Assembly: GCA_963828185.1 (NCBI GenBank)
Contig: CAWHDV010000019.1
Location: 496,001 to 560,000 of the forward strand
Length of the DNA: 64,000 nucleotides
Reading direction: 5' to 3'
Source: Rhodoblastus sp963828185
Lineage (GTDB): Bacteria > Pseudomonadota > Alphaproteobacteria > Rhizobiales > Beijerinckiaceae
The notes under the pieces were generated by a model, which saw only the letters and a list, made by a program, of their open reading frames with translations, did no database searches and was not told the origin of the DNA. Position 1 is the first letter of the stretch. The number at the start of each line of letters is the position of its first letter. The translations under genes were made by a program, and so were the position numbers. This document shows positions 35,375-43,484 of this stretch, in pieces.

Positions 35375-35396
35375 GTCCCCCAGACAGTCCCCCAGA
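35375..35396. repeat. right putative integrase arm site
   Basis: GTCCCCCAG-A-CAGTCCCCCAGA is the partner of 27012-27033 (one mismatch in 22). Its complement contains GTCTGGGGGACTAG, identical to the anticodon arm of the target tRNA-Pro. It lies immediately upstream of the integrase start, so it may also regulate int. Confidence 0.6.
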
Positions 35397-35513
35397 ATTG
35401 AGCGGATTATAGCGAACTTTGGCGAACCGGCAAGTTCAATGGCGCTGCAAAACACCTGAAAAATATAGGATTAATGAGCGACAGTGATTTTCTGCGGACC
35501 ATAGGTGGTCGGA

Positions 35514-35531
35514 CCGCCACTCCGACCATTT
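35514..35531 (+). repeat. attR core of the integrated element
   Basis: Exact 18-base copy of the attL core and tRNA-Pro 3' end. Chromosomal sequence resumes after it, reaching the 3' end of nikR about 95 bases later. Confidence 0.9.
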
Positions 35532-35624
35532 CTCTTGCAACAATGATTTGCAGAAACGGCCAGCGGTCGTCGCCGGTCCGATTTCCGTTGAAATTGCCCC
35601 GAGCCGCATGCAAAACAGGTTTGG

Positions 35625-36111
35625 TCAGCCCGCCTCGCGGACATGAGTGTGGGAATGGGCGTGGGAATCGGCGTGCGGTTCCTCGCCGCCGTGTTGATGC
35701 GCCTCGGCAGCCACATCGACGGGCACGACCACAAGGCGCCCGTGGCGAACGCCCCGCTCGGCGATCACATGCTGGGCGAAATGCCGCACATCGGCGTGGG
35801 CGCCACGCAATACCGCCACTTCAAGGCAGGATTCGTGGTCGAGATGGACATGCAGCGTCGCGACGGAGAGATCGTGATGATCGTGCTGGGCGCTCGCCAG
35901 TCTCTGGGCGAGCGCGCGCACTTCGTGGTCGTAGACATAGACCAGAGCGGCGACGCAGGCGCCTTCGCCATTTTCCGGGCGGACTTGCTGCAGGCCCGCG
36001 CGGGTCAGGTCGCGTAGCGCTTCGGAACGATTCTGATAGCCTCGCTCTTTCTGGAACGCATCGAGCTCTTGCGACGAGATTTTCGTCCAGCGTCACTGTC
36101 ACCCGCTGCAT
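35625..36111 (-). CDS. nikR: nickel-responsive regulator NikR, frameshifted
   Basis: NikR is a ribbon-helix-helix repressor with a C-terminal ACT-like nickel-binding domain. The protein starts MQRVTVTLDENLVA and, after removal of one A at about 36069-36070, continues ELDAFQKERGYQNRSEALRD. The nickel-site pattern is present: His in HDHHDL, His-x-His in TLHVHLDH, Cys in ESCLEV. The total is about 161 residues, extended by an unusual His-rich tail (AHQHGGEEPHADSHAHSHTH). As written the frame is broken by a single extra base. No nickel transporter is adjacent. Confidence 0.85.
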
Positions 36112-36277
36112 GTGCGCCGCCTCCCGAAACCGCGTGAATTCAAACTTGGCGCAAGGTTATGTCGCCAATGCGGCGGGGGCGAGAAGGGGGCTAGGGCATG
36201 GCCGGAAGGACGGCTCGCCCGTCGGACGCGGGGTCGCTATGTTCAAGTCGCGCGCTCCTGCCCAAGGTGGACCAACC

Positions 36278-36631
36278 ATGAAGTCTTTTCTCGCCGCTAT
36301 TCTCGTTCTCGGACTTGCCGCGCCGGAGGTTGCGAGCGCCGAAACAAAACCGGTCCGCATCTGGAATCTGACGGCGGCCGTCATCCTGGACTTCCGGCTT
36401 GCTCCGGCCGGCTCCAAGGCTTTCGGGCCAAATCTCACCAAGGAAGACAAGGACGGCGAGATCGATATTGACGAGAGGTTGGCGTTGCGCGCCACGCCGC
36501 CAGGCCGCTACGACGCCCTTATCGGCCTCAAAGGCGGCCGCCGGTGTCATGTCGACAATCTGAAGATCGATGCGGGCTCGATTGTTTCGATCGAGGAGAA
36601 GGACCTTCAGGGCTGCGAATCGAAAAAATAA
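36278..36631 (+). CDS. hypothetical exported protein
   Basis: A 117-residue protein with a signal peptide (MKSFLAAILVLGLAAPEVAS, cleavage near ASA). The mature part is predicted beta-rich (PVRIWNLTAAVILDFRLAPA) and has two cysteines (RRCHVD and QGCESKK). The start is set by AAGGTGG upstream; the open frame extends far upstream without coding character. Similar small periplasmic proteins occur in Hyphomicrobiales, but I know of no function. It converges on the response regulator gene. Confidence 0.65.
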   Translation: MKSFLAAILVLGLAAPEVASAETKPVRIWNLTAAVILDFRLAPAGSKAFGPNLTKEDKDGEIDIDERLALRATPPGRYDALIGLKGGRRCHVDNLKIDAGSIVSIEEKDLQGCESKK

Positions 36632-36657
36632 GCGGAAGGTCGGCCGGCCCTCCGCCG

Positions 36658-37269
36658 CTATTTCGCAAGCGTTTCCAGCGCCGCGCGCATGAGGTCCATG
36701 GAATTTTTCGCGCCAAGCTTCGATTTCAGCGCCGTGCAATTGTTGGCGACCGTCTTGTAGGAAATGCCCAGCGCGTCAGCGATGCCGTTCATCGTTTCGC
36801 CATTCGCCAAAAGCCGCACGATCTCCAGTTCGCGGGTGGTCAGGTTGGCCAGCGGATTGTCGGATCTCTCGAACGCCAGTTTTCGCGCGAGATCGGCCGG
36901 GAGATAGACGCCGCCGGCGGCGACCTGGCGCAACGCCTCGACGAACAGGCCGGGATCATCGTTCTTGGCGATGAAGCCCTTGGCGCCCGCCGTTATCGCG
37001 CGCGAAACGAAGGCCGGATCGTCATTCATGCTGAACACGACAATGCGGGCGGAGGGATCGCGCAGCAGGATGCGGCGGGTCAGTTCCAGGCCCGAGTGGC
37101 CCGGCAGATTGATGTCGATCACGGCGACATCGGGCGCGCGCGCGACATAGGCCTCGAACCCGGATTCGCCATCGGCCGCGTCGAAGATTTCGATATCGGG
37201 ATGACCGGAGGCGAGCGCCTTGCAGCCGGAAACGACGATCGGATGATCGTCAACGATCAAGACGCGCAA
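36658..37269 (-). CDS. NarL/FixJ-type response regulator
   Basis: A 203-residue regulator with an N-terminal receiver (MRVLIVDDHPIVVSG, phospho-acceptor Asp in VAVIDINLPGHSG, Lys in GAKGFIAKND) and a C-terminal LuxR HTH (NLTTRELEIVRLLANGETMN). It is divergent from the histidine kinase gene 89 bases away, so the two are a likely two-component pair with a shared control region. Target genes are unknown; the neighbouring TonB receptor gene is a candidate. Confidence 0.92.
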   Translation of the reverse strand: MRVLIVDDHPIVVSGCKALASGHPDIEIFDAADGESGFEAYVARAPDVAVIDINLPGHSGLELTRRILLRDPSARIVVFSMNDDPAFVSRAITAGAKGFIAKNDDPGLFVEALRQVAAGGVYLPADLARKLAFERSDNPLANLTTRELEIVRLLANGETMNGIADALGISYKTVANNCTALKSKLGAKNSMDLMRAALETLAK

Positions 37270-37358
37270 GTGAAGACCTTTTCAACGAGGAGCGAAGCCG
37301 ATAATGGCGTGCGTCTCGGGGGGGCGCAAGAGGCTGCCCGCGCCGGAGTTTTTCGCCG

Positions 37359-38709
37359 ATGGGACAAGCCATATCGCTCAAGGTCCGGCTCGACCTGCTG
37401 TTCGGGCTCCTGCTGTTCCTGGGGCTCGCGGCCGACATCGGCCGGATGGTTTCCGACGCCGGCCCCCGCGTGCGCGCCGAGGGTGAGGCCATGACGCGGA
37501 TTTCCCGGGACTTCGTGATCGCGGCGCTCGTCAACCTCAATGGCGTCCCCGACCCCGAGGCCAAATTGCCGCAACTGATCTCCAGCCTGGGCGCCTTGCG
37601 CCACATAAGGATCAGCTATGCGCCCAGCCAGGGCGGCATTGCCTCCGCGATCGTTCCTGTCGAGCCGGCTCGGGAGCAGGGCGCCAGAGTGGTTCTCGGC
37701 TCTCGTTCGGGCCCCCGGCCGCACGACTATCGTACCCGTTGTCTTCGATGCCCGAAAACTTGGCGAAATCATTATCGCCAGCGATCCCGCCGATGAAGTG
37801 AACGAGGTCTGGCAGGCCGTCAGCACGCTGGCGGTCACGGGCGGCGCGATGGCGCTGGCCGCCTTGCTCGGCGCCAGCCTGCTGATTGGCCGCGCGTTGC
37901 GGCCGCTGACCGCCTATGGCGCGACGCTCGGGCGCTTGCGCGACAGCGACTACCAGGCGCGCGCCGAGCCCGCCGGCTCGCCCGAGCTTCTGGATATCTG
38001 CTCGAAGATCAATACTTTGGCCGAGGCCCTGGAAAACCTCAGCGGCTCCAACCAGCAGTTGATCCGGCGGATGATGGATTTGCAGGACGACGAACGCAAG
38101 GCGATCGCCAACGAATTGCACGACGAGATCGGCCCGCATCTTTTCGCCATCCGCGCCAATGCCACCGTTCTCGAAAAAAGCCTGCGGGAGAACGGCAATG
38201 AGGGGCAAATGCGCAACGCGCGGGCGATCGGCGGCCAGATCGAATTGCTCCAGGGGCATAACCGGCGCATCCTGCGGCGCCTGCGGCCGGCGGCGCTCGA
38301 CGATCTCGGTCTTGCCGAAGCGCTGCAAGTGCTGGTCAAGGGATGGCGGGAGAGCGAGCCTTCGGTCGCTCTCGATCTGGACTTGCCGGACCAGCTCGAT
38401 GATTGCGACGCCCGTCTGAGCCTGGTGTTGTATCGGGTGGTTCAGGAAGCCCTCACCAATGTGTTCCGGCATGCGAAACCTGAACATGCTTCCGTCGCCA
38501 TCGTCCGGCATGGCTCGGCCGATGATGCCATGCGTACGCTCAGCGTGACGGTGACCGACGACGGGCCCGGCATGTCGGCCGACTCCCGTCCCGGCCTCGG
38601 TCTGACCGGAATGCGCGAGCGCGTGCGCGGCCTTGGCGGGAGCTTTTCCTATGGGACGGCGCCGGGCGGCGGCGCGATCATCGAAGCCGTCATTCCCCTG
38701 CATCACTAG
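37359..38709 (+). CDS. NarX/DegS-type histidine kinase, frameshifted
   Basis: A membrane sensor kinase of about 449 residues. TM1 is near the N terminus (LLFGLLLFLGLAADIGRMV), a periplasmic region follows, then TM2 (GGAMALAALLGASLLIGRAL), HAMP, a HisKA_3 dimerisation helix with the phospho-His in DDERKAIANELHDEIGPHL, and an HATPase domain (VVQEALTNVFRHAK, then DDGPGMSADSRPGLGLTGMR). The frame breaks at 37679-37681 (GGG); dropping one G joins AREQ to APEWFSALVRAPGR. It is divergent from its probable partner regulator. Confidence 0.85.
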
Positions 38710-38723
38710 CGACCGGCTCCGCG

Positions 38724-38737
38724 CGGGAAAACTCCCG
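38724..38737. promoter_or_regulatory. CGGGA-N4-TCCCG palindrome
   Basis: This palindrome lies 15 bases after the kinase stop and shares its half-sites with the two palindromes upstream of the TonB receptor. A second dyad (CAGGGA-cgcag-TCCCTG, 38744-38760) follows. It may be an operator or a weak terminator. Confidence 0.35.
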
Positions 38738-38817
38738 TGCTCGCAGGGACGCAGTCCCTGTCATTTGGTGAATCATTGAAATTAACCAGCGCGGAGCGGC
38801 CCGCTAAGGTGATTTCA

Positions 38818-38883
38818 GGTCGCGGCGGGTCCTTGAGACAAGGCCTCCCATCCTTCCCTCCCAAATTCCCACCCGCCGCGACC
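38818..38883. repeat. long-loop inverted repeat
   Basis: Perfect 13-bp arms (GGTCGCGGCGGGT at 38818-38830 and its complement at 38871-38883) enclose a 40-base pyrimidine-rich loop. It lies in the leader of the small exported protein gene; function unknown. Confidence 0.5.
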
Positions 38884-38992
38884 CGACCCATGCGCCTGCC
38901 CCACGCGCCTCAGCGCCGTTGCAAGGGGCCGCCGCGCGGTTTCGCAACGTCCGACGGCGTCGCGCCACATCGCCAATCCAATCGAGGTCGAG

Positions 38993-39258
38993 ATGCTTTC
39001 TGTTGTTGTTCTGATTTGTTCGCTTGCGACGTCCCCCGCGATTGTGATGCATCGCATGCGTTGGTGACTTTGCGCGGCGGCGAGACCGCCAGCGTCATGA
39101 CTTGCGGCCTTGAAGCGCAGGCCCTGTTTGGCCGCTCGGCGCTCAAGCCCGCGCCAGACCATGAATACGCCAAGATCGTTTGCGCGCGCAGCGGGACGGC
39201 GAGCAATGTCCTTCTGGCCAACCAAACGGCCGCCTCGCGACCGGGGTCCTTTGAGTAA
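38993..39258 (+). CDS. small exported protein, probably frameshifted
   Basis: The ATG at 38993 (GAGG upstream) encodes a signal peptide MLSVVVLICSLATSP. The frame then runs off, while the next frame continues RDCDASHALVTLRGGE and ends GRSALKPAPDHEYAKIVCAR with a short tail. Adding one C to the five-C run at 39033-39037 joins them into an 88-residue exported protein with two or three cysteines. The layout resembles small uncharacterised periplasmic proteins of Hyphomicrobiales. The longer frame from 38737 is judged not to be the real N terminus. Confidence 0.5.
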
Positions 39259-39280
39259 CAAACCGGAATCGTCGTCGTGT

Positions 39281-39320
39281 CGGGAAATATTCCCGGTCGG
39301 GTTCGGGAAAAAGTCCCGAA
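39281..39320. promoter_or_regulatory. two matched palindromes upstream of the TonB receptor
   Basis: CGGGA-aatat-TCCCG (39281-39295) and TT-CGGGA-aaaag-TCCCG-AA (39302-39320) have identical half-sites and spacing. Their centres are 23 bases apart, about two helical turns. They lie 150-190 bases before the receptor start, an operator-like arrangement. Confidence 0.5.
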
Positions 39321-39470
39321 ATAATGTGAATATTTGAACTTCACTCATCGTCAATGCTTGATTATGGTGCAAATAAGGCGCGGTGAGTTGAATAGCTCTC
39401 CGCTCGTATTGGCTCTGTTCGGGTTCAGGGCGCATTTGGACGCCAAGCGGAAACTGGAATTTCGGGGAAA

Positions 39471-41861
39471 GTGATGAAGCGTCTTTACCTGTCGGTCGCC
39501 ACCATGGCCGTGATCGTCGCGGCGCCGGGAGGCCTTCGCGCAGAAGTGGTGCAGCTTCCCGATATCGACATCACCACCAGCGCGCCGACGACGGCCGCGA
39601 CAGCGCCAGCCGGCGGCGGCGCTTACAATTTCTTGCAGGACACCAGCCCATCCGACAACCAGCATGTCGACGCGACTGAGATCGCCCGCACCGGATCGCC
39701 CTTTGTCACTGAAGCGTTGCAGCGCGCCGTGCCCGGCGTCACCCTCGCGGCGCCTTCCGGCAATCCGTTCCAGCCGGACCTTGAATATCGCGGCTTCGTC
39801 GCCTCGCCGGTCTCCGGCACGCCGCAGGGCTTCGCCGTCTATCAGAACGGCGTGCGCATCAACGAGGCCTTCGGCGACCAGGTCAACTTTGACATGATCC
39901 CGACCTTGGCCATCGCCTCGATGGATCTGGTCTCCAACAATCCAGCCTTCGGCCTCAATGCGCTCGGTGGCGCGCTGAACATCAAGATGAAGGACGGCTT
40001 CACCTTTTCCGGCGGCAAGTTCGATCTGATGGGCGGCTCCTATGGCCGCGTCCAGGCCGGGCTGGAATATGGCAAGCAGGTGGGCAACTGGGCCTTCTAT
40101 GCCGCGCTGGAAGCCGCGCATGACGATGGCTACCGCGACTTCGGCTCCTCCCTGGTGCAGCGTTTCTATGGCGATCTCGGCTATCGCGCCGAGGGCAACG
40201 AGATACACCTGAGCATCAGCGCGGCCGACAATCTTTTCGGCGCCGCCGGAACGTCTCCCGTTCAATTGCTGCAGCAGCAAGGCTGGGGCGCGGTCTATAC
40301 GACGCCGCAGACCACGCGAAACGAGATGGGCATGGCGAGCCTCTCGGGCAAGTTCACGCTTTCTCCGACCTGGAGCCTGTCTTCCTCCGCCTATGTCCGC
40401 CGCTTCGTGCAGGCTACGCAGGACGGCAATCCGACCGACGTGCAGGTTTGCGCCGACGGCGTGAATCTTTGCTTCAATGACACTGTCACGCCAGCCAACG
40501 GGCTGAATGGTCAGCAGCTTCCAGTCAGCGCCATACCCAATCCCAACAACTTGCCCTTGGGCGAGATAGACCGCACGAGCACGCTCACCACCAGCACGGG
40601 CGCGAGCGTCCAGCTGTCCAATACGGACTCGCTGTTCGGCTACAAGAACCATCTCAGCTTCGGCGCGAGCTATGATTACGGCATGACCTCCTTCGGCGCC
40701 AACGCCGAACTGGGCGTCATCCAGCCGAATTATGTCATCGCCGGGTCGGGCGTCTATCTCGGCCCCTCGGGCAATCCGGTCTCCGACGGGCCGGTCGACG
40801 TTCAATCGATCAACCGTTACCTTGGCCTCAACCTGCTCGACGCCTTCGACATTTCCGACAAGCTGACCTTGTCCGGCGGCGCGCGGCTCAACATGGCCTC
40901 CATCTCGCTGTTCGACGAACTGGGCGGCGGCGTCACCGGCGAGCATGAATATACCCACACCAATCCGGTGGTCGGCCTCACCTGGAAGATCACGCCCGGC
41001 CTCCAGGCCTACGCGTCCTACGCCGAATCCAACCGCGCTCCGACGCCTCTGGAGCTGGGCTGCTCCAATCCGCTCCAGCCGTGCATCATAGGAACCTTCC
41101 TGGTCAACGATCCCAACCTGCAACAGGTCGTGGCGCGCACCTACGAGGCCGGCTTGCGCGGCCAGAACGATCTGGGCAGCGATTGGGGCTCGATCGGCTG
41201 GAAGCTGGGCGCCTTCCACACGCTCAGCTCCAACGACATCCAGCAGATCAACGATCCGGCCCAGCCGGGCTTCGGCTATTTCGCCAATGTCGGCGACACG
41301 CTACGTCAGGGCCTGGAAGCCTCCGTCAACTACAAGAAGGGGCCGTTCGACCTCCACGTCAGCTATGCTTATGTCGACGCGACCTATCGGAGCTCGCTGG
41401 TGCTGCAATCCAACAGCCCCGCGGCCGACGCCAATGGCCTGATTTACGTGACGCCCGGCGACCAGATTCCGATGATCCCGCGTCATCGCGTGAAGCTGGG
41501 CGGCGATTGGGACATTTCGTCCAAGGCGCGCGTCGGCGTGGATGTGCTGTTTGTCGGTCCGCAACGTTACGCCGGCGACAATTCCAACCAGGAACCCATG
41601 CTGCCGGCCTATTTCACCGTCTCGCTCAATGGCTCCTACAAGCTGACCGACCAGGTCGAAATCTACGGTAAAATCGACAACTTGCTTGATCGTCACTACT
41701 ACATCTACGGCGGGTACTTCGACACTCCCGGTCCTTTCGGGAACTTTACCAATGCGGAAGCCGTCACTCCCGCCCAGCCCTTTTCCGTCTATGGCGGCGT
41801 GCGGGTGACGTTCGACGCGCCGGAATCGGCGCCGGCGACGGCAGTCGTCGCCAAATACTGA
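39471..41861 (+). CDS. TonB-dependent outer membrane receptor
   Basis: A 796-residue beta-barrel transporter energised by TonB. The signal peptide covers residues 1-23 (cleavage near LRAEV). A plug domain follows at about 60-170 (TEALQRAVPGVTLAAPSG, then FAVYQNGVRINEAFGDQVN, then LGGALNIKMKDGF). The barrel holds repeated amphipathic strands and ends with GKIDNLLDRHYYIYGGYFDT and PFSVYGGVRVTFDA. GGGGAAAG precedes the ATG. No siderophore genes are nearby, so the substrate is unknown; metals, lanthanides and oligosaccharides are all possible. It is probably monocistronic behind a palindrome-rich leader. Confidence 0.93.
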   Translation: MMKRLYLSVATMAVIVAAPGGLRAEVVQLPDIDITTSAPTTAATAPAGGGAYNFLQDTSPSDNQHVDATEIARTGSPFVTEALQRAVPGVTLAAPSGNPFQPDLEYRGFVASPVSGTPQGFAVYQNGVRINEAFGDQVNFDMIPTLAIASMDLVSNNPAFGLNALGGALNIKMKDGFTFSGGKFDLMGGSYGRVQAGLEYGKQVGNWAFYAALEAAHDDGYRDFGSSLVQRFYGDLGYRAEGNEIHLSISAADNLFGAAGTSPVQLLQQQGWGAVYTTPQTTRNEMGMASLSGKFTLSPTWSLSSSAYVRRFVQATQDGNPTDVQVCADGVNLCFNDTVTPANGLNGQQLPVSAIPNPNNLPLGEIDRTSTLTTSTGASVQLSNTDSLFGYKNHLSFGASYDYGMTSFGANAELGVIQPNYVIAGSGVYLGPSGNPVSDGPVDVQSINRYLGLNLLDAFDISDKLTLSGGARLNMASISLFDELGGGVTGEHEYTHTNPVVGLTWKITPGLQAYASYAESNRAPTPLELGCSNPLQPCIIGTFLVNDPNLQQVVARTYEAGLRGQNDLGSDWGSIGWKLGAFHTLSSNDIQQINDPAQPGFGYFANVGDTLRQGLEASVNYKKGPFDLHVSYAYVDATYRSSLVLQSNSPAADANGLIYVTPGDQIPMIPRHRVKLGGDWDISSKARVGVDVLFVGPQRYAGDNSNQEPMLPAYFTVSLNGSYKLTDQVEIYGKIDNLLDRHYYIYGGYFDTPGPFGNFTNAEAVTPAQPFSVYGGVRVTFDAPESAPATAVVAKY

Positions 41862-41925
41862 GCGCGCGCAGGAACACCCGGGCGTGAGGCACGGGCGCCT
41901 ACGCCGAACCTTCGGTCCGGAAACC

Positions 41926-43158
41926 ATGACCGACTGGCGGCTCGACGACTATTTTCCGCGTTTCCTCGCCGATCTGATGGCGGCGGAACAGGCCCAGTCG
42001 CGGCCGGGTTCGGCGCCGCTGTGGTCGCGTTTGCGCGCGGGCGGCGCGGACTGGATCAATGTTGATATAGGCACGGATTCGCTGGAGCAATTGCGTCTCG
42101 CCATCGCCGTCGCGGCGGCGCTGCAATTTCCGCAACATGGCCGGCCCGACCGTTTGCAGGAGATGCGGACTTTTGCGCAATGGGTCGCGGAATGCCGCCG
42201 CGTCTCCGGCGGGGACCCTGGCGCGCTGGCGTTCAAGACGTCCGGCAGCAGCGGCGAGCCGAAAATGATTGTCCATGACTTCGCGGCGCTGGCCCAGGAG
42301 ATCGATGCGCTGGCCGCCATTTTCGCTGGCGTGACGCGGATCGTCACGCTGGTCCCCTCGCACCATATCTACGGTTTCCTGTTCACCATCCTGCTTCCGC
42401 GGCGGCTGGACGCGCCCGTGCTTGACGCGCGCGGGGCCTCGCTCGGCGGGCGGCTGAGGCCGGGCGATCTCATCGTCGCGTTTCCGACCTTCTGGCAGGC
42501 GGCGGCGGAGGCGGGCGCCGCGTGGCCGGACCGGGTGCAGGGCGTATCATCGGGCGCGCCCACGCCATCGAAACTGGGCGCCGCCTTGGTCGCGAAAAAC
42601 CTGGCGCGGCTGGTGGAGATCTACGGTTCGACCGAGACCGGCGGCATCGGCTGGCGCGACGATCAGGATGACGGGTTCCAACTCCTGTCCTTCTGGTCCA
42701 GGGACAATGACGATCGGATCGTGAAAAATTTCGGGCGCGGGGCGCAAGTGTTCGATCTGCCCGATCATGTCGTCTGGGCGGGCGATCGCGTCCTCTTGCC
42801 CATGCGCCGGCGTGACGGCGCGGTGCAGGTCGGCGGCGTCAACGTCTATCCGGATTTCGTATGCGCGGTGCTCAAGACCCATCCTGCTGTCGCCGACGCC
42901 GCCGTGCGCCTGATGCGGCCGCATGAAGGCGAAAGGCTGAAGGCCTTTGTCGCGCCGCGCAATCCAGCGTCTTGCGTCGTATCGCTGGAGCAGGAGCTGG
43001 ATGCATGGCTGGCGGAGCGCCTGACCGTCGCGCAGCGGCCGCGCGCCTTCAGTTTTGGGCCGCGGCTTCCGGTGAACGCGCAGGGCAAGCCGTGTGACTG
43101 GCCGCTGTCCGACGAATCAGCAGCGTCGCCAGCGCCGCCAGCATTTCCTCGGGCCTGA
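41926..43158 (+). CDS. AMP-dependent ligase, probable p-coumarate:CoA ligase
   Basis: A 410-residue adenylate-forming enzyme. The ATP/AMP loop is AFKTSGSSGEPKMIVHD, the core motif is YGSTETGGIGWR, and the C-terminal catalytic lysine region is LPVNAQGKPCDW. It is shorter than typical 4-coumarate:CoA ligases (about 550) and resembles the compact ligases found beside PYP genes, which activate p-coumaric acid for attachment to PYP. The adjacent pyp gene makes this the best reading. No tyrosine ammonia-lyase gene is in the window. Its last 110 bases overlap the response regulator gene on the other strand. Confidence 0.75.
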   Translation: MTDWRLDDYFPRFLADLMAAEQAQSRPGSAPLWSRLRAGGADWINVDIGTDSLEQLRLAIAVAAALQFPQHGRPDRLQEMRTFAQWVAECRRVSGGDPGALAFKTSGSSGEPKMIVHDFAALAQEIDALAAIFAGVTRIVTLVPSHHIYGFLFTILLPRRLDAPVLDARGASLGGRLRPGDLIVAFPTFWQAAAEAGAAWPDRVQGVSSGAPTPSKLGAALVAKNLARLVEIYGSTETGGIGWRDDQDDGFQLLSFWSRDNDDRIVKNFGRGAQVFDLPDHVVWAGDRVLLPMRRRDGAVQVGGVNVYPDFVCAVLKTHPAVADAAVRLMRPHEGERLKAFVAPRNPASCVVSLEQELDAWLAERLTVAQRPRAFSFGPRLPVNAQGKPCDWPLSDESAASPAPPAFPRA

Positions 43159-43480
43159 GCGGCTTGGCGATGAGCGGCGCCTTCCGGCAGGAGAGGGGAA
43201 CGTCCAGCCCCTTGCCGAAGCCGGTCAACAGAAGGAAGGGAATTTTGCGCGCGTACAGCGCGTCAGCCAAGGGCCAGACGAGGACGCCGGCAAGATTGAC
43301 GTCGAGCACGGCGGCGTCGACGTCTTCGTTTTGCAGCAGGTCGAGCGCTGTTCCGAGGCGGTCCGCCGGGCCGACGACGCGGTAGCCAGCGGCGATGAGC
43401 GCGTCTTCGGCGTCAAGCGCCACGAGAGCTTCGTCATCGACCAGTAAAATGCGTTTTGCCTGAATTCGTTTTGCCGTCAT
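43049..43480 (-). CDS. single-domain response regulator next to pyp
   Basis: A 143-residue receiver protein: RILLVDDEALVALDAEDAL, phospho-acceptor Asp in AAVLDVNLAGVLVW, Thr in FLLLTGFGKG and Lys in PLIAKPLRPEEML. It has no output domain, like the receivers often partnered with HWE-family kinases. It starts four bases after the pyp stop and is clearly co-transcribed with pyp. Its 3' end lies antisense to the ligase gene. Confidence 0.85.
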   Translation of the reverse strand: MTAKRIQAKRILLVDDEALVALDAEDALIAAGYRVVGPADRLGTALDLLQNEDVDAAVLDVNLAGVLVWPLADALYARKIPFLLLTGFGKGLDVPLSCRKAPLIAKPLRPEEMLAALATLLIRRTAASHTACPARSPEAAAQN

Positions 43481-43484
43481 CAAA

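Larger units (their letters stand above)
26942..35531. mobile_element. 8.6-kb tRNA-Pro integrated element, phage-satellite-like
   Basis: The element is bounded by an 18-bp direct repeat. On the minus strand, from the far end inwards, it encodes integrase, an overlapping ORF, an excisionase-like HTH protein, a large ORF with iteron-like repeats, a RuvC-like resolvase, a second HTH protein, a coiled-coil protein and a terminase small subunit. Near the tRNA are an XRE regulator and two exported proteins on the plus strand with visibly lower GC. There is no large terminase, portal, capsid, tail or lysis gene. This gene set (integrase, small regulators, replication module, TerS) is that of phage satellites such as phage-inducible chromosomal islands. 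A degraded prophage is the alternative. Confidence 0.8.

Noticed and set aside
35643..36017. Plus-strand frame after attR starting MSVGMGVGIGV
   Set aside because: It is antisense to nikR, whose metal-site pattern and His-rich tail identify the real strand.
38737..39258. A single 173-residue gene in the long frame
   Set aside because: The first two thirds are low-complexity Pro/Arg sequence with no ribosome site; the signal peptide in the other frame fits a short exported protein better.
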